From positions 6,364,033 to 6,428,032 of the forward strand of contig OX578286.1 in NCBI GenBank assembly GCA_951217055.1: a stretch of DNA of 64,000 nucleotides, in the 5' to 3' direction. The translations under genes were made by a program, and so were the position numbers. This document shows positions 1 to 10,567 of the stretch, piece after piece. Position 1 is the first letter of the stretch; every line of letters starts with the position of its first letter. Source of the stretch: Gerris lacustris. Its lineage: Eukaryota > Arthropoda > Insecta > Hemiptera > Gerridae. The notes under the pieces are model-generated. The model ran no database searches. It saw nothing but the letters and a program-made list of their open reading frames with translations, and was not told the DNA's origin.

Positions 1-148
1 AAGTCAAAAATAAATAATTAATTTAAAAATATCAAATTTAGCTCTATTGAAAATAGAACCGATGGAGGTAGGATAAAAAGTCATAGAACCAAAGATGTAG
101 ATTTTTTGGAAGAGAGTTTTAAGATCGTTTTTGTAAAACGAAAGTGGC

Positions 149-300
149 ACTCTGTCTGTCTGTCTGTCATTTGTTGTATGCTAGAGAAGTTACTACAACT
201 CTGTCCGTCTGTCTGTCTGTCATTTGTTATATGCTAGAAGTTACTACAACTCTGTCCGTCTGTCTGTCTGTCATTTGTTATATGCTAGGAGTGACTATAA
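149..300. repeat. Short tandem repeat, three ~50-bp units
   Basis: Three consecutive units each carry CTCTGTCYGTCTGTCTGTCAT, then TTTGTTRTATGCTAG, then a TACTACAA joint. The CTGTCTGT core recurs inside the R600 repeats. The flanking stretches 1-148 and 301-584 hold no gene that I can see. Confidence 0.8.
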
Positions 301-584
301 CTTGACTTTTGAGAAATACATTTTTTTATTCAAAAGTTTTACATAATTGGTTTTCTCGGATACAACCCCCGTTACTCCACCTTTCTCCTAAGGTGTCAAA
401 AACAATTAGGTTATCGTTTTGTTAAAAAAAAATAAACAAACAAAAAAACGAATAAAACAAAAAATAAACTAAATATAATGAATTAATACATCCGGTAGTT
501 ACGTAACAGTAGGATATACACTAACCGTCTAAAGTAATTTACCACTTGTTGCATCATAAAAGTAAAGTAGTATTGCACCACCAT

Positions 585-1192
585 TTTTGTTTCACATATA
601 AAGAGAAAGTATTGTGACTGCGCGAAAACTTATTTTTTTGAGATTTTAATGGATTTACACGTTTTGAGATCCCCTGAGTCCAAAAAGTTTTTCTTTTTTT
701 TAACTGTCTTTCTTTCGTCTGGTACAGCCGCCTTAAGTCAAAACTATGAGCCAATTTTGACAAAATTTGGCATAGATGTTCAGAAAAATCATACCTCGAG
801 GAGAAATCGAGAAATTAATTTTAGCTCTAAATTTGGGGGCGCTACTCCCCAAAAAAACTCTGAAAAATAGTGAGAAAAAAAATATTTCTCGAAAACAGTT
901 CTGACAATTTTAATTAAAATATTCTAAAATATATTCCATTTAAATACGAATCTAACGATATAAGCCGTTTTCCAAGGAAAAATCTAGTTCCTGAGAAAAT
1001 AGGTTTAGTCGCGGAGGGAGAAAGGCCGGGTTCGATTCCCCACCGTGAAGAAGTTATTTTTATGATACATATTGATAAAATGTTCAATAATAATTAAATG
1101 TACATACGAAAACTAATAAATGGAAACACTGGGGTAAGTAATTATGAACTTGTATATGAGAAAGTTTGTCTGAGTCGTCTCGGACCGATTTT
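585..1192 (+). repeat. R600 dispersed repeat, copy A
   Basis: This is one of eight copies of a ~610-bp repeat seen in the window. The family starts with a hairpin (CTTTCTCATATAAAGAGAAAG in good copies), then GTATTGTGATGGCGCG and CTGTCTGTC runs, and an AAATTTGGGGGCGCTACCCCCC palindrome. It then carries a tRNA B-box-like GGTTCGATTCCCC and ends GTCTCGGACCGATTTTT. Copy A is degraded at its left end and abuts copy B head to tail. I do not recognise the family. Short ORFs inside it are on the opposite strand and are not convincing genes. Confidence 0.85.
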
Positions 1193-1806
1193 TACTCTCT
1201 CATATAAAGAGAAAGTATTGTGATGGCGCAAAAATTCAATTTTGATGGATTTACACGTTTTGAGGTCCCCTGAGTCCAAAAAAGTGGTTTTTAAAAAATG
1301 TCTGTCCGTCGTCTGTCGTCTGCCGTCTGTCGTCTGTCAGTGCAGACGCCTGGAGCCTAAACTACTGGGCCGATTTTGACAAAATTTGGCATAGATGTTC
1401 AGAAAAATCATACCGCGAGAAGAAATCGAGAAATTAATTTTAGCTCCAAATTTGGGGGCGCTACCCCCCAAAAACTCTGAAAAAACATGAAAAAATACTT
1501 CTCGAAAACGGTTCCGACTATTTTGATTAAAAAATTCTAAAATGTAGTCCATTTAAATATGGTTCCAACGATATAAACAGTTTTCCCGGGAAAAATCTAG
1601 TTCCTGAGAAAATAGCTTCAAACGTGGACGGAGAGATCTCGGGTTCGATTCCCCACCGAGAAGAAGTTATTTTTATAATAAATTTTGATAAAATGTTCAA
1701 TATTAATTAAATTTACCTACGAAAACTAGTAAATGGAAAACACTGGGGTAAGTAATTATGAACTTGTATATGACAAAGTTTGTCTGAGTTGTCTCGGACC
1801 GATTTT
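1191..1806 (+). repeat. R600 dispersed repeat, copy B
   Basis: This is a full-length copy directly following copy A, with the junction reading ACCGATTTTTACTCTCTC. It carries the B-box-like GGTTCGATTCCCC near 1641-1655. The direct head-to-tail join lets the repeat boundary be read to within a few bases. Confidence 0.85.
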
Positions 1807-3606
1807 ATTTTACAAAATAAGTAGGTGCTGCAATACTAATCACCAGGATTATAAATATTTATTTTCTTTTACTCTATAATAATGAATATATATTAGAGTA
1901 TTTAACAGAATAATATTTATTTAAAATTTAAATATTGGTCTTATAAACTGGGTAAAGTTCGTGAGAATTAATGCACCTAACTCAACCCCTACAATAATAA
2001 CATTGTCGTGCCTTCTCCTGGATTCCAGTTATTGTTTTAATATTAAAATATTAAATATTTAATTAATTATTATTTAATATTGAAACAAAAATAAACAGGT
2101 CAAGTGTGTGCTAGTGAGCACACAGCGAGGGTCCGTAGGCCACACTGTATAGTTTAAGTAGTACCATATTGATGGTGTTTTTTAAAATGCTAAAAAGCTT
2201 ACTTTGAACTATCCTATGGGTCTGATATTCTCAAAACACATAAACAAACTTCTGATAAAGTATTACTTTGCCACAGAACCGGACTACAACCATATAAATA
2301 CATCGAAAAGACCAAAGTTATAAAAAACGTATTTTGTCAATAAAAAATAAAATAATATTTTTTTCGAAATTTTCAAAAATTGGTATCTTTACTTTTGGTC
2401 CAAGAATGTTCAGGAATTTTTTCAGATTTTTTGCACTTCACATAAGCGAGATAGAGGGGGGGGGGGCATGTTTCACACCCACTTCAAACTTGCCTACACT
2501 CACCCTATCAAAGTTATAACCAAAGAATTATATATTCTTGTAATCAGCTCGAAGTACCCTTTCATATGTTACCCCTCACGATGTCGAAAAAAATAAACAA
2601 ATATAACCCTTAAGTTTTTTGAAAAATATTTTTTTTAAGTCGCTATATTTTTAAAATATGTGGGCAGGTACAAGACACATACATGCCAAATTTCAAAGTG
2701 ATAGGACAAAAAGTGTAGCCGTGAGAGCAGGCGACAGGGCGGAAGGGCAGACACACGCGGGAAAATATAAGGGTCCTTGGTTTTGCCTACGGCCGATATT
2801 TGTATGTGATTTAAAAAAAAAAAATTTACAGAAAGAAATCAGGTATTTAACTAAAATAATTTAAACTTCAAATTATGACATATAATTTGTTATTATATAA
2901 TGTTATAATAATTAATTAATTTATAATTTATGAGGTGCGTATTAAAAATACATCTCAAATAACGTCTGATAAAACTTAAAACTGGAACTATAGATGGGTA
3001 TGCAAACAGAAAATATATTTTGCAGTGATTATTAAAAAAATAAAAATCGCTAAAATTTGAGATAAAATACATCTGTTAATATAAAACAAGTGGCAACACT
3101 GATCGTTTTGTTTTAACTTAATGACTCAAACTTTCGTATTTTTCCAACTTTCATTTCTTTAAATCGTTTATCTAATAAGAAAGGACTATAATAATGTATA
3201 ATTTAGTGTAATTTTTCTGCCATGAGTAGATAAAATATTGTATGTAACTATGCAGCAAAGGAAACATTGCTGACTCGTTTAAAGATTACTTGCTTCGGTT
3301 ACACCTTAGCAGGTAATTAATATTTTCCTGCCTCGGCTTCGCCTCTGCAATAAATTTGTTTAGCCTATCCTCGCCTTCGGCTCTGAACTAAAACTTAAAA
3401 AAACTTGTCAAGAAAAATTCCATTTTGCTGCCTAGTAACATAAATAACTATTACTTGGGTTAAAATTTAAAAAAAAAAAAAGAAATCAAATAATTTATGT
3501 ACACATTTCTTTTATTTTATAAAATTTATAATATCACAAAAATAATAATAATAAATAAGAATTTGTTAAAAAAATATATATATTAATATTACCTTCAAAA
3601 TAAGGT
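1807..3606. other. Intergenic, no gene recognised
   Basis: AT-rich sequence. It contains a run of about eleven Gs near 2455-2466. A stretch near 2650-2790 reads like the insect-repeat phrase 'ATGCCAAATTTCAAAGTGAT..GACAGG', which is probably an old repeat. Around 3330-3390 there is a low-complexity stretch of CCTCGGCTTCGCC words. No ORF here is credible. Confidence 0.6.
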
Positions 3607-3612
3607 TTTATT
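3607..3612 (-). terminator. Polyadenylation signal AATAAA for the cuticular protein gene
   Basis: On the minus strand AATAAA lies 25-30 nt after the stop codon of the cuticular protein ORF. That is the expected position for a short 3' UTR, although the cleavage site itself is not known. Confidence 0.5.
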
Positions 3613-3636
3613 TGGCACTATACAATTATTTAGAGG

Positions 3637-5088
3637 TTAGTATTGAGGTTGTTGTTGCTGGTGTTTTTGAGGTATAGCCCTGGCGAAAGCTTCTTGGTAA
3701 GCTGCAAAGTGGATAGCCTTAGCTTGTTGGATTTCAGGTGTATCTGCTACAGTTCCGTCGCTGTTCAGAGGAGCAGGAATCACTTGTTTCTGAGATTGAG
3801 TGTATTGGGGTTCAGCAGGTTGTCTATGATGTGAGCGAGTGTACTGGGGTGCAGCATGGGATTGTTCGTATGATGGAGGAGCAACTGGGGAGTTTGATAC
3901 GTGGATGAGATGTGGGTAGGAGACTTTGGAGTGACGTGGTGCGAAACTGGCAGATTTGGCAGGAGTTGGCTGATGATGAGGAAGAGCAGGTTGATAATGT
4001 GGTTGAGCAGGTTGATAATGTGGTTGAGCAGGTTGATAATGTGGTTGAGCAGGATAATGTTGTGGCTGTGCAGAATAATGAGCAAGTGAGTGATGTTTTG
4101 GTTCTGGGTAGATGGGTTTGTTCAAGAGTAAATTTTGAACAGGTGCGACGAAGTTATTGTATTGAGGTTCTTCATATTTTGGTTCGACCCATGAATGATC
4201 GGCATTGGCGATTTCAGCGGAAAGAGCAGCAAAGAAAACGGCTTTAGCTTGTTGAACTTCTGGTGTTTCAGCTACGGTACCATCTTCGTTAAGAGGTGCT
4301 GGCTGGAATTGAATTGCTCTCTTATGACGATGTAGAGCCTGGTCATAAAGATGGAAATGATAAGATTTGGCTTTCTTTACCTCAGGAGTTTCAGCGACTG
4401 TACCGTCATGGTTGAGAGGAGCTGGAGGTCCGTGGTACTTCTTACTATGCAAGTCGTGAGAACCATGGTAGGAATGGTCGTCAGAATCTTCATGGTGATA
4501 TTCAGGAGCATAATGGGCATTGTGTTTAGCTTCTCCATAAGCTTTGAAGAAGATGGCCTTAGCGTGTTTGATGTCATCAGTGTCAGCAACAGTACCGTCA
4601 TGGTTGAGAGGAGCTGGAGGACCGTGGTATTTCTTGCTGTACGAGTCATGATCATCACCATGGTAAGAGTGGTGATCAGAGTCATCATGATGATAATGAG
4701 GAGCATAATGGGCGTTATGTTTAGCTTCTCCGTAAGCTTTGAAGAAGATAGCTTTAGCGTGCTTGATATCGTCGGTGTCAGCAACAGTACCGTCATGGTT
4801 AAGAGGAGCTGGAGGACCGTGATACTTTTTGCTGTAGGAGTGATCAGAGTCTCCGTGATAAGAATGGTGATCAGAATCATCATGGTTATAATGAGGAGCG
4901 TAATGGCCATTATGTTTAGCTTCTCCATAAGCCTTGAAGAAGATAGCCTTAGCGTGTTTGATATCATCAGTATCGGCAACAGTACCATCATGGTTTAAAG
5001 GTGCAGGTGGTCCATGGTACTTCTCGGAATGGTGATAATCAGCAAACGTAGCACCTACTGCTGCAAGAAGTAACAAAGGATAAAACAT
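3637..5088 (-). CDS. Cuticular protein with six 18-residue-motif copies, secreted
   Basis: This encodes a 483-residue protein with a signal peptide (residues 1 to about 16, ending GATFA). It is predicted to be an exported structural component of the exoskeleton. It carries six copies of PAPLNxDGTVA[DE]T..[IV]..AK (starting near residues 28, 93, 158, 222, 263 and 438), which match the insect cuticle 18-residue motif. The first three lie in a 65-residue unit (195 bp) that is nearly identical each time, with His/Asp/Ser/Tyr-rich linkers such as DDSDHHSYHGD. Residues 340-372 are repeats of QPAQPHY, and the C terminus is Gln-rich. It lacks the Rebers-Riddiford chitin-binding consensus. The ORF is continuous from the signal peptide on, without the early intron common in insect cuticle genes. 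The ATG is supported by the signal peptide and the promoter. The family is confident; the exact subfamily is not assigned. Confidence 0.92.
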   Translation of the reverse strand: MFYPLLLLAAVGATFADYHHSEKYHGPPAPLNHDGTVADTDDIKHAKAIFFKAYGEAKHNGHYAPHYNHDDSDHHSYHGDSDHSYSKKYHGPPAPLNHDGTVADTDDIKHAKAIFFKAYGEAKHNAHYAPHYHHDDSDHHSYHGDDHDSYSKKYHGPPAPLNHDGTVADTDDIKHAKAIFFKAYGEAKHNAHYAPEYHHEDSDDHSYHGSHDLHSKKYHGPPAPLNHDGTVAETPEVKKAKSYHFHLYDQALHRHKRAIQFQPAPLNEDGTVAETPEVQQAKAVFFAALSAEIANADHSWVEPKYEEPQYNNFVAPVQNLLLNKPIYPEPKHHSLAHYSAQPQHYPAQPHYQPAQPHYQPAQPHYQPALPHHQPTPAKSASFAPRHSKVSYPHLIHVSNSPVAPPSYEQSHAAPQYTRSHHRQPAEPQYTQSQKQVIPAPLNSDGTVADTPEIQQAKAIHFAAYQEAFARAIPQKHQQQQPQY

Positions 5089-5187
5089 CCTTGTTTATGG
5101 ATAAAAAACAACACTTGAGCTGACAAATACAAACTGAATACAAAACACTATCTTTAAATGAGTTGAACACTTCGGAGAACACTTTGC

Positions 5188-5225
5188 AACTGATACCAAA
5201 TGCAATTGTATTTCGTGGTTTTATA
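5188..5225 (-). promoter_or_regulatory. Core promoter of the cuticular protein gene (TATA plus initiator)
   Basis: Minus-strand TATAAAA lies at 5219-5225, and an arthropod initiator TCAGTT lies at 5188-5193 with its A at 5191. The spacing is about 28-34 bp. This predicts a 5' UTR of roughly 100 nt before the ATG at 5088. Confidence 0.7.
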
Positions 5226-6251
5226 CTCTTAAAAATTGCGTTACTGACTCAAGAGAAAGGGACTACATTTAAGCAATCTTTATTTCATATACATATTAGA
5301 GTGGTATGTTATTAAACCCAGTAACTGCCTAACTACTACCTGTTGGTCAGTGTTCCTTCGAGCCTAGCCATGCGAACAATCGACCGTGAAATACAGGAAT
5401 GCATAAAGAAAGGAAAATTAAATTACTAACCCACTAAACTACCATTCAAGTTCATTGTCGCGGAATTCCTTTTTCTTTATTATCACTTTTTTTAAAAATA
5501 ACTACTGTAAATAAAACAGGAAGAATTGTGATAATATTAGGCAATTCATTCAATTCCTGCTGGATTAAGATCAATGTCGGCATTCCTTAATCAAAAAAAT
5601 TAAAAATATTAACTTTCTTTTTTTGCTTATGAAACAAGTTATTAATTTTCCCCTAAAAAATAATAGTCTTTCTTTTTTTGTTATATACTACCTATTTTAT
5701 AACATATAATTGATCAAAAAGAATTCTGATAATCCACAATTTATTTTTTAATAATCACAATTCTGTTCCCCAGATATAAATTTTTGTAAGTCACATTTTA
5801 GCAATGAGAGCTACACGATTATGTGCCAGCGTTATGTATAATGTTAATTAAAATTTCAAATTTAATTAATATATTATTAAACATATTTACGAAATCTTAA
5901 ACAGGTCATTGTTTACATTTCAATGTTCAGCTAAATCAGATATTTTGCTTCCGAGCTTAACGAAGGTAACGGAAGCTATGTGATCGTTCTGAACAACGAA
6001 AATATTTTGTCTCCGATTTCAAAAATTCCAAGACAGAAATCCGTTTCAGCCATCAGGAATATTCTGTTTGTCGTCTGTCTGTATGTTGCTCAATTTTTGC
6101 GAACCAACATATCTTAAAAACTACACGTCAGTCGTCAGATTTTATTGAAATTTGGATGGTATTTATGCTTGAAATTTGGTTTTAAACTTATGCCCTCATT
6201 TGTTTCCCTTCCATATTCCACACAAACAAAATCCTATATTATTGATCAGTT
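5226..6251. other. Intergenic upstream of the cuticular gene; old repeat near 5940-6240
   Basis: No gene seen. The part around 5940-6240 has the wording of an insect dispersed repeat: TTGCTTCCGAGC with a partner CGGAAGC, then GTCTGTCTGT, then a GAAATTTGGATGGTA phrase. The last phrase also appears in the 55-56 kb palindrome. Confidence 0.5.
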
Positions 6252-6500
6252 GATCAGTCCCTTGCATGTACCCAGTGTAACCTAGGAAAATTAGAAACTT
6301 GGCCCCATATTCTAGTTGAATGTCCCTTATATGAACCTTTTAGAATACATTACCTAAAAAATAAAATAATTCATAGCAATTCTGAAATACAAAATTTTAT
6401 AAAAGTATGTACAGTGAATTCCAAATTAGATGCCGTTAATTTATATAATTATATCTACAAAATCATGGAACTACGAAGTTATCTCCTTAAAACTAATTAA
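6252..6500 (+). pseudogene. LINE reverse transcriptase C-terminal fragment (CCHC region)
   Basis: This is an open frame of 82 codons without a start, ending at TAA 6498-6500. The translation contains C-x2-C-x9-H-x4-C (ACTQC...ETWPHILVEC), then PLYEPFR. This is the zinc-knuckle signature found after the RNase H or RT domain at the end of jockey/R1/I-type LINE ORF2 proteins. Everything upstream is missing, so this is a 5'-truncated copy, and no start codon is expected. The AT-rich sequence after it to about 7000 is probably its 3' tail. The clade is not resolved. Confidence 0.75.
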
Positions 6501-7200
6501 ACCTATTTATACACACAATAATAAACTGTTTCTTATTGTTTACACAATAAAACAGTAGGATGATAGGAGTGTAAGTGAGATACAAATAGATACAAATAAA
6601 GATAGGTGATATATTTTTAAATAAAAACTTTGATGGATATAAATTTAAATGTATTATTAACAATAAGTTTTGTTTATTTTTACTAATAACTTTTCCCATT
6701 TCTAAATAAGTGTTATGAAATTTGAATCTTAAGTAGAGTATGTTGACAATAATAACCATAGTATGGTATTTTTACTTTGTTTAAATAATTTAAGGTTTTT
6801 TGATTTTTATCTAATCTTATGAATCTTTTTTATTTTTATTTGTATTATTTTTATTTAAGTATCGAAAATCATTTAGAAGTTAAAAAGAAAATATGTTCTT
6901 ATTATGTGTTTAACATTTTGTTTATCATTATTATGTTATTATGGTTAGCCCTAACTCCATTGTAACAAATACTTTTGTATTTAAAACAATAAACTAACTA
7001 GTTTAATTCATCATTCATCAAAAACAAACATTTTTTTTTTTTTTACTCTCCTTAAAAAATACACAACATTAAAGTTATTTTACAACATTTAAAGCTCTTA
7101 TGGCGCAATTGTTGGCCGATTTAATTTCTGATTGGGGAGCTTAAACCTCACACTAATGCTCTTCATATCGAATATTTATTATTTTATTAATTTGTCCTAG
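6501..7200. other. AT-rich, probable LINE 3' flank, no gene
   Basis: Following the LINE stop the sequence is AT-rich with several AATAAA-like words. Short ORFs on the minus strand (6493-6759) are low-complexity and not supported as genes. Confidence 0.4.
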
Positions 7201-7467
7201 CACTAGAGATATTAAATATTTTACTGGTGCAACTGCTGAATTGAGAGAAGAGACTGGTAATTTTATTATTGCCCCAATAGTTGATGAATTTTATTATTAA
7301 ACCTTGAATATTGCTTCCCAGTCTAATTGTTTTTTACTACATTTATTTTCTTATTTATTATATCCTTTTTTTTAGCATTGTTATTTATTACTATAACAGT
7401 TTCGATTGGATATTTTTTTATTTATACATATATTGAACAAGACTCTAAAATTCAAAATATGGAATGA
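7201..7467 (+). CDS. Candidate two-exon C terminus of a small membrane protein (hypothetical)
   Basis: I do not recognise this. A possible internal exon, 7201-7256, follows a TTTGTCCTAG acceptor and ends at a GT donor (ACTG|GTAATT). A second exon, 7376-7467, follows TTTTTTTTAG and ends in TGA. The phase is consistent: the last G of exon one plus CA makes a codon. The joined tail has a short polar stretch (FTGATAELREET), then a hydrophobic segment (LLFITITVSIGYFFIYTYI) that looks like one membrane span, then a short charged end. The intron would be 119 bp. No upstream exon was found, so this could be chance or a decayed gene. Confidence 0.25.
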
Positions 7468-7998
7468 ATGATGTATAATATAGTCCTGATTCTATTCCTA
7501 GAAGACTTTGGAAACAAAACTATTTAGGCATTTCATTTAATTGCTAGGCCTACATGATAATAGAAAACACAGCCACTGATACCTAGCATGAGCCCCGTGT
7601 GGAACGCAGGATAAAGGCTAGTGTTAAATAAGATTACATAATTCCTCAATTCTGTTGTTCTATATTATATATAAGCAAATAACAGATGTTATAAAGGATC
7701 AATAAAGAAAAATGGCAGAAACAAAGAAAGGTACATGAGAAAGTATTAACTCCTTTTTGTAATTCGTCTTAAAATAAACCTCTTGCCGTATCTGTTTAGT
7801 CAGGGGTCGACTGCGACTCTTAATTTTGAATTTTAAATCTCGCAGGACCCACCTGCACCAAGAGTCCTGCTCCTGCGCCACTTATCTTTGTAAGAGATTA
7901 TGTGATATGATAATATGCTTAAAATAGAAAACTAGGTTTTTAAAAACACGAAACACGACTGACTAAGATTACGCGTATATGACTAGCGGTGGTTAGAT
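7468..7998. other. Intergenic, nothing recognised
   Basis: No coding frame, repeat copy or structured site is evident. Confidence 0.4.
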
Positions 7999-8948
7999 GT
8001 AAAGCCACGTTTACACGATCCAAGTGTACTTGGACCGTGTACTTTGAAGGTACTTGGATCGTGTACACAGGGTATCTAAGTCAACTTGGACATCCAAGTT
8101 GAGTTGAATGGGCTCCATCTAAGTAGACTTTGATAAAAAACAAAATTGGCGCCCACCTGACAAATTATGAGAACACGCTGTCAAAAAAATGACATGTGAG
8201 GTTGTGCTGGATTTTGTTTAAGCCGAGGCCACACATTGGCCGACATTTGCCAAATACCTTCCAAGGTTCCAAGGGTGGCCGCTCTTTCGTTGGCAAATAT
8301 TGTCAAATGTTTGAATTTGGAAGGTATTGGAAGGTTGGTCGAAGAGAACGACCAACCTTCCAATATACCTTTTAAATTTTTTTTTTTTTTTTAATTTAAT
8401 ATAGCTGCTGGCTACATCCAGCTCTGGTGTTGTGAGAAAAAAAAGTAGCGGGTATTGGAATCAAATATTGGCCAAGGAACATTGGGCCAATGTGTGGCCA
8501 GTCTAGTCGACAGTAGTGTCATTGCAGCATGGGGAGGCAAATGTTGGAATCAAATATTTGTGAATGGTCGATTGCCAAAGGTCGGCCAAGTGTGGCTTAG
8601 GCCTTACCAGAAATTGATATATCGCTACTGTTTTAAAACTTAATAAGTACAATTTAACTGGAAAGTTCTAGAGGGAAATAGGGGAAAACATTTAACACAA
8701 TTTATCTCAACCACTACTTTATACTGTATCAAAGTTCCACTACTTGGACCAAGTATACTTTGATCGTGTAAACCTTACTTCAAAGTTCCACAAACACTTG
8801 GACCAAGTAGATTTAATCAAAGTGTCTTGGACCAAGTAAACTTTGATCGTGTAAACCTTACTTCAAAGTTCCACAAACACTTGGACCAAGTGGATTTAAT
8901 CAAAGTGACTTGGACCAAGTATACTTGGATCGTGTAAACCAGACTTAA
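7999..8948. mobile_element. TIR element rich in ACTTGGACCAAGT words, with a nested element
   Basis: The ends are inverted copies built on GTTTACACGATCCAAGT (left from 8009, right ending 8939). Inside the ends, short palindromic words (CTTGGACCAAG, CTTTGATCGTGTAAACC) recur many times. The right side has two near-identical ~118-bp tandem units (about 8745-8935). No transposase ORF is present, so this is a non-autonomous element of unknown superfamily. It is interrupted by a second element at 8217-8606. Confidence 0.7.
8217..8606. mobile_element. Nested 390-bp TIR element (GGCCACAC type)
   Basis: The left end TAAGCCGAGGCCACACATTG is inverted to the right end, which reads GTCGGCCAAGTGTGGCTTAG before GCCTTA. 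The interior repeats TTGGCCAA and GGAAGGTATTGG words, which is the same word-reiterating style as its host element. It has no transposase ORF and lies inside the 7999-8948 element, so it inserted later. Confidence 0.7.
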
Positions 8949-9352
8949 CACCTGGTTCAACAGGTATAAAACATGCAATTTAAATCCTTCCCCTTCTTAT
9001 TTAAACTGAACTCTTATCAATTTAAATATACATATATATATATCATTCCCCTCTTTCTAAGCATAAGTTTAAATTCCTTGGATACAATGCCCGTTCATTG
9101 TTATCAATCTATTTCCCCCCTTAATAGAAGAACTCCAAGGCCCGTGTGAAAAAATCATATTTTGATAAGTATGATATCAAAATATTATTTTCACTCTACG
9201 TGATAATGACGAATAGCTCTTATCATAAATATGATACCCCCCACCTTCTTTTGTTATATAAATATTATTATATATATAAAAATATATTATATTAAAGTCT
9301 TTATCATGCCGCGTCCTTATTTTTTTCCCTTGTTCAAGTGCGAACATCTGTG

Positions 9353-9356
<4 letters not shown>
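8949..9356. other. Intergenic AT-rich, nothing recognised
   Basis: A short imperfect hairpin (TCATATTTTGATA near 9151-9163, and TATCATAAATATGATA near 9220-9235) is the only structure noted. No gene. Confidence 0.4.

Positions 9357-9436
<80 letters not shown>
9357..9436. repeat. (AT)n microsatellite, ~80 bp
   Basis: Uninterrupted AT dinucleotides. Confidence 0.95.
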
Positions 9437-9441
<5 letters not shown>

Positions 9442-9956
9442 CATTAATATACTATATGGGAGACAGAGGGAATTTATAGCGATGATATGATAAGCTTTTG
9501 ATATTTTCCTTAAAAAAAATATCTTGTGGTATAAACTGCTGCAATTGCAGAAAATTATTGATTAGGTCTCGTAGACTTAGACAAAGCATTTATTTTTTCA
9601 ATTATACATTTTTTTAATACTTTGTTTTTATTTTGATGATTTGTTTTCTTGATTTTTTGTGTTCTGATGAAATATTTACACTATCACAAGTGCACCAGAA
9701 AGAAAGGGTGAGGGGTAACACTCAGTGACGTCTCTATAACTCTATACAGCTTATTTATGAATGTTTTTTATCTATATAGTCCAAACGGGCGTTAAAAACG
9801 CATTCTATGAACCCACCTTTGAAGTGACCGATTCATTTCTGTCCTACACTGATTTTCCAATGGTAAACCTACGCGGTGTATGACTTCGGGTGTGGAATCC
9901 AAGCCTTCGAACTTATCTTCCCGGTTAAAAGAAAAAAGGTATATTTTGAAGAACGA
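9437..9956. other. Intergenic; possible extension of the GGAACGAAG repeat
   Basis: No coding signal. The stretch 9680-9950 is less AT-rich than its surroundings and may be the upstream part of the tandem repeat that follows. Confidence 0.35.
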
Positions 9957-10567
9957 TTTTGGAACGAAGTTCCTTATGGCACGTTCTGGAGCCCGGGAGA
10001 GAATCCGAAGAAAACGACCGCCACAAAATAAAAATACAAAATAATGATGACGATAACTTGAGTAAACGATGACCGAGTTAGTTGAATTTGGTACGCATAT
10101 TCATTTTACCAATGCCTAGGCTGAGTTCGTTGGACAACGTTATCCACCCAAGCGTTCACGCGCAACGCTCGCGTAAACATAAGCTTCAAATTTAAAATCG
10201 GAATTTTAGGACGGGAAATAATTCTAACTTCATCTATTTAATGAGACAAACAACTGTTTTAAATATTTTTTGGAACGAAGTTCCTTATGGCACGTTCTGG
10301 AGCCCGGGAGTGAATCCGAAAAAAACGACCAAAATCACTGTCACAAAATAACCGTCACAAAATAACCGTCACAAAATCTCTGTCACGCAAAATCCGTCAC
10401 GAAATCTACCGATGACGATAACTTGAGTAAAAGATCACCGAGTTAGTTAAAATTTGGTACATATGTTCATTTTACCAATTTTACTAACAGGCTGAGTTCG
10501 ATGGAAATCGTTATCCGCCCAAGCGTTCACGCGCAACGCTCGCGTAAACTTAAGCTTCTAAAAGACG
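9957..10567. repeat. Tandem duplication, period ~311 bp, two copies
   Basis: GGAACGAAGTTCCTTATGGC occurs at 9961 and again at 10272. Both are followed by CACGTTCTGGAGCCCGGGAG, a GACGATAACTTGAGTAAA block and GCGTTCACGCGCAACGCTCG. The second copy has extra reiterated CCGTCACAAAAT units (about 10340-10400). A fragment of the joining sequence (CTATTTAATGAGACAAACAAC) appears a third time near 10790. No ORF. Confidence 0.85.

Noticed and set aside
1337..1552. Minus-strand ORF of about 71-85 codons in R600 copies (also 29704-29961)
   Set aside because: It recurs only because the repeat does; other copies break it and no family is recognisable.
3780..4998. Long overlapping ORFs on both strands inside the cuticular gene
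   Set aside because: They are other-frame shadows caused by the tandem repeats; the secreted 483-residue frame explains the sequence.
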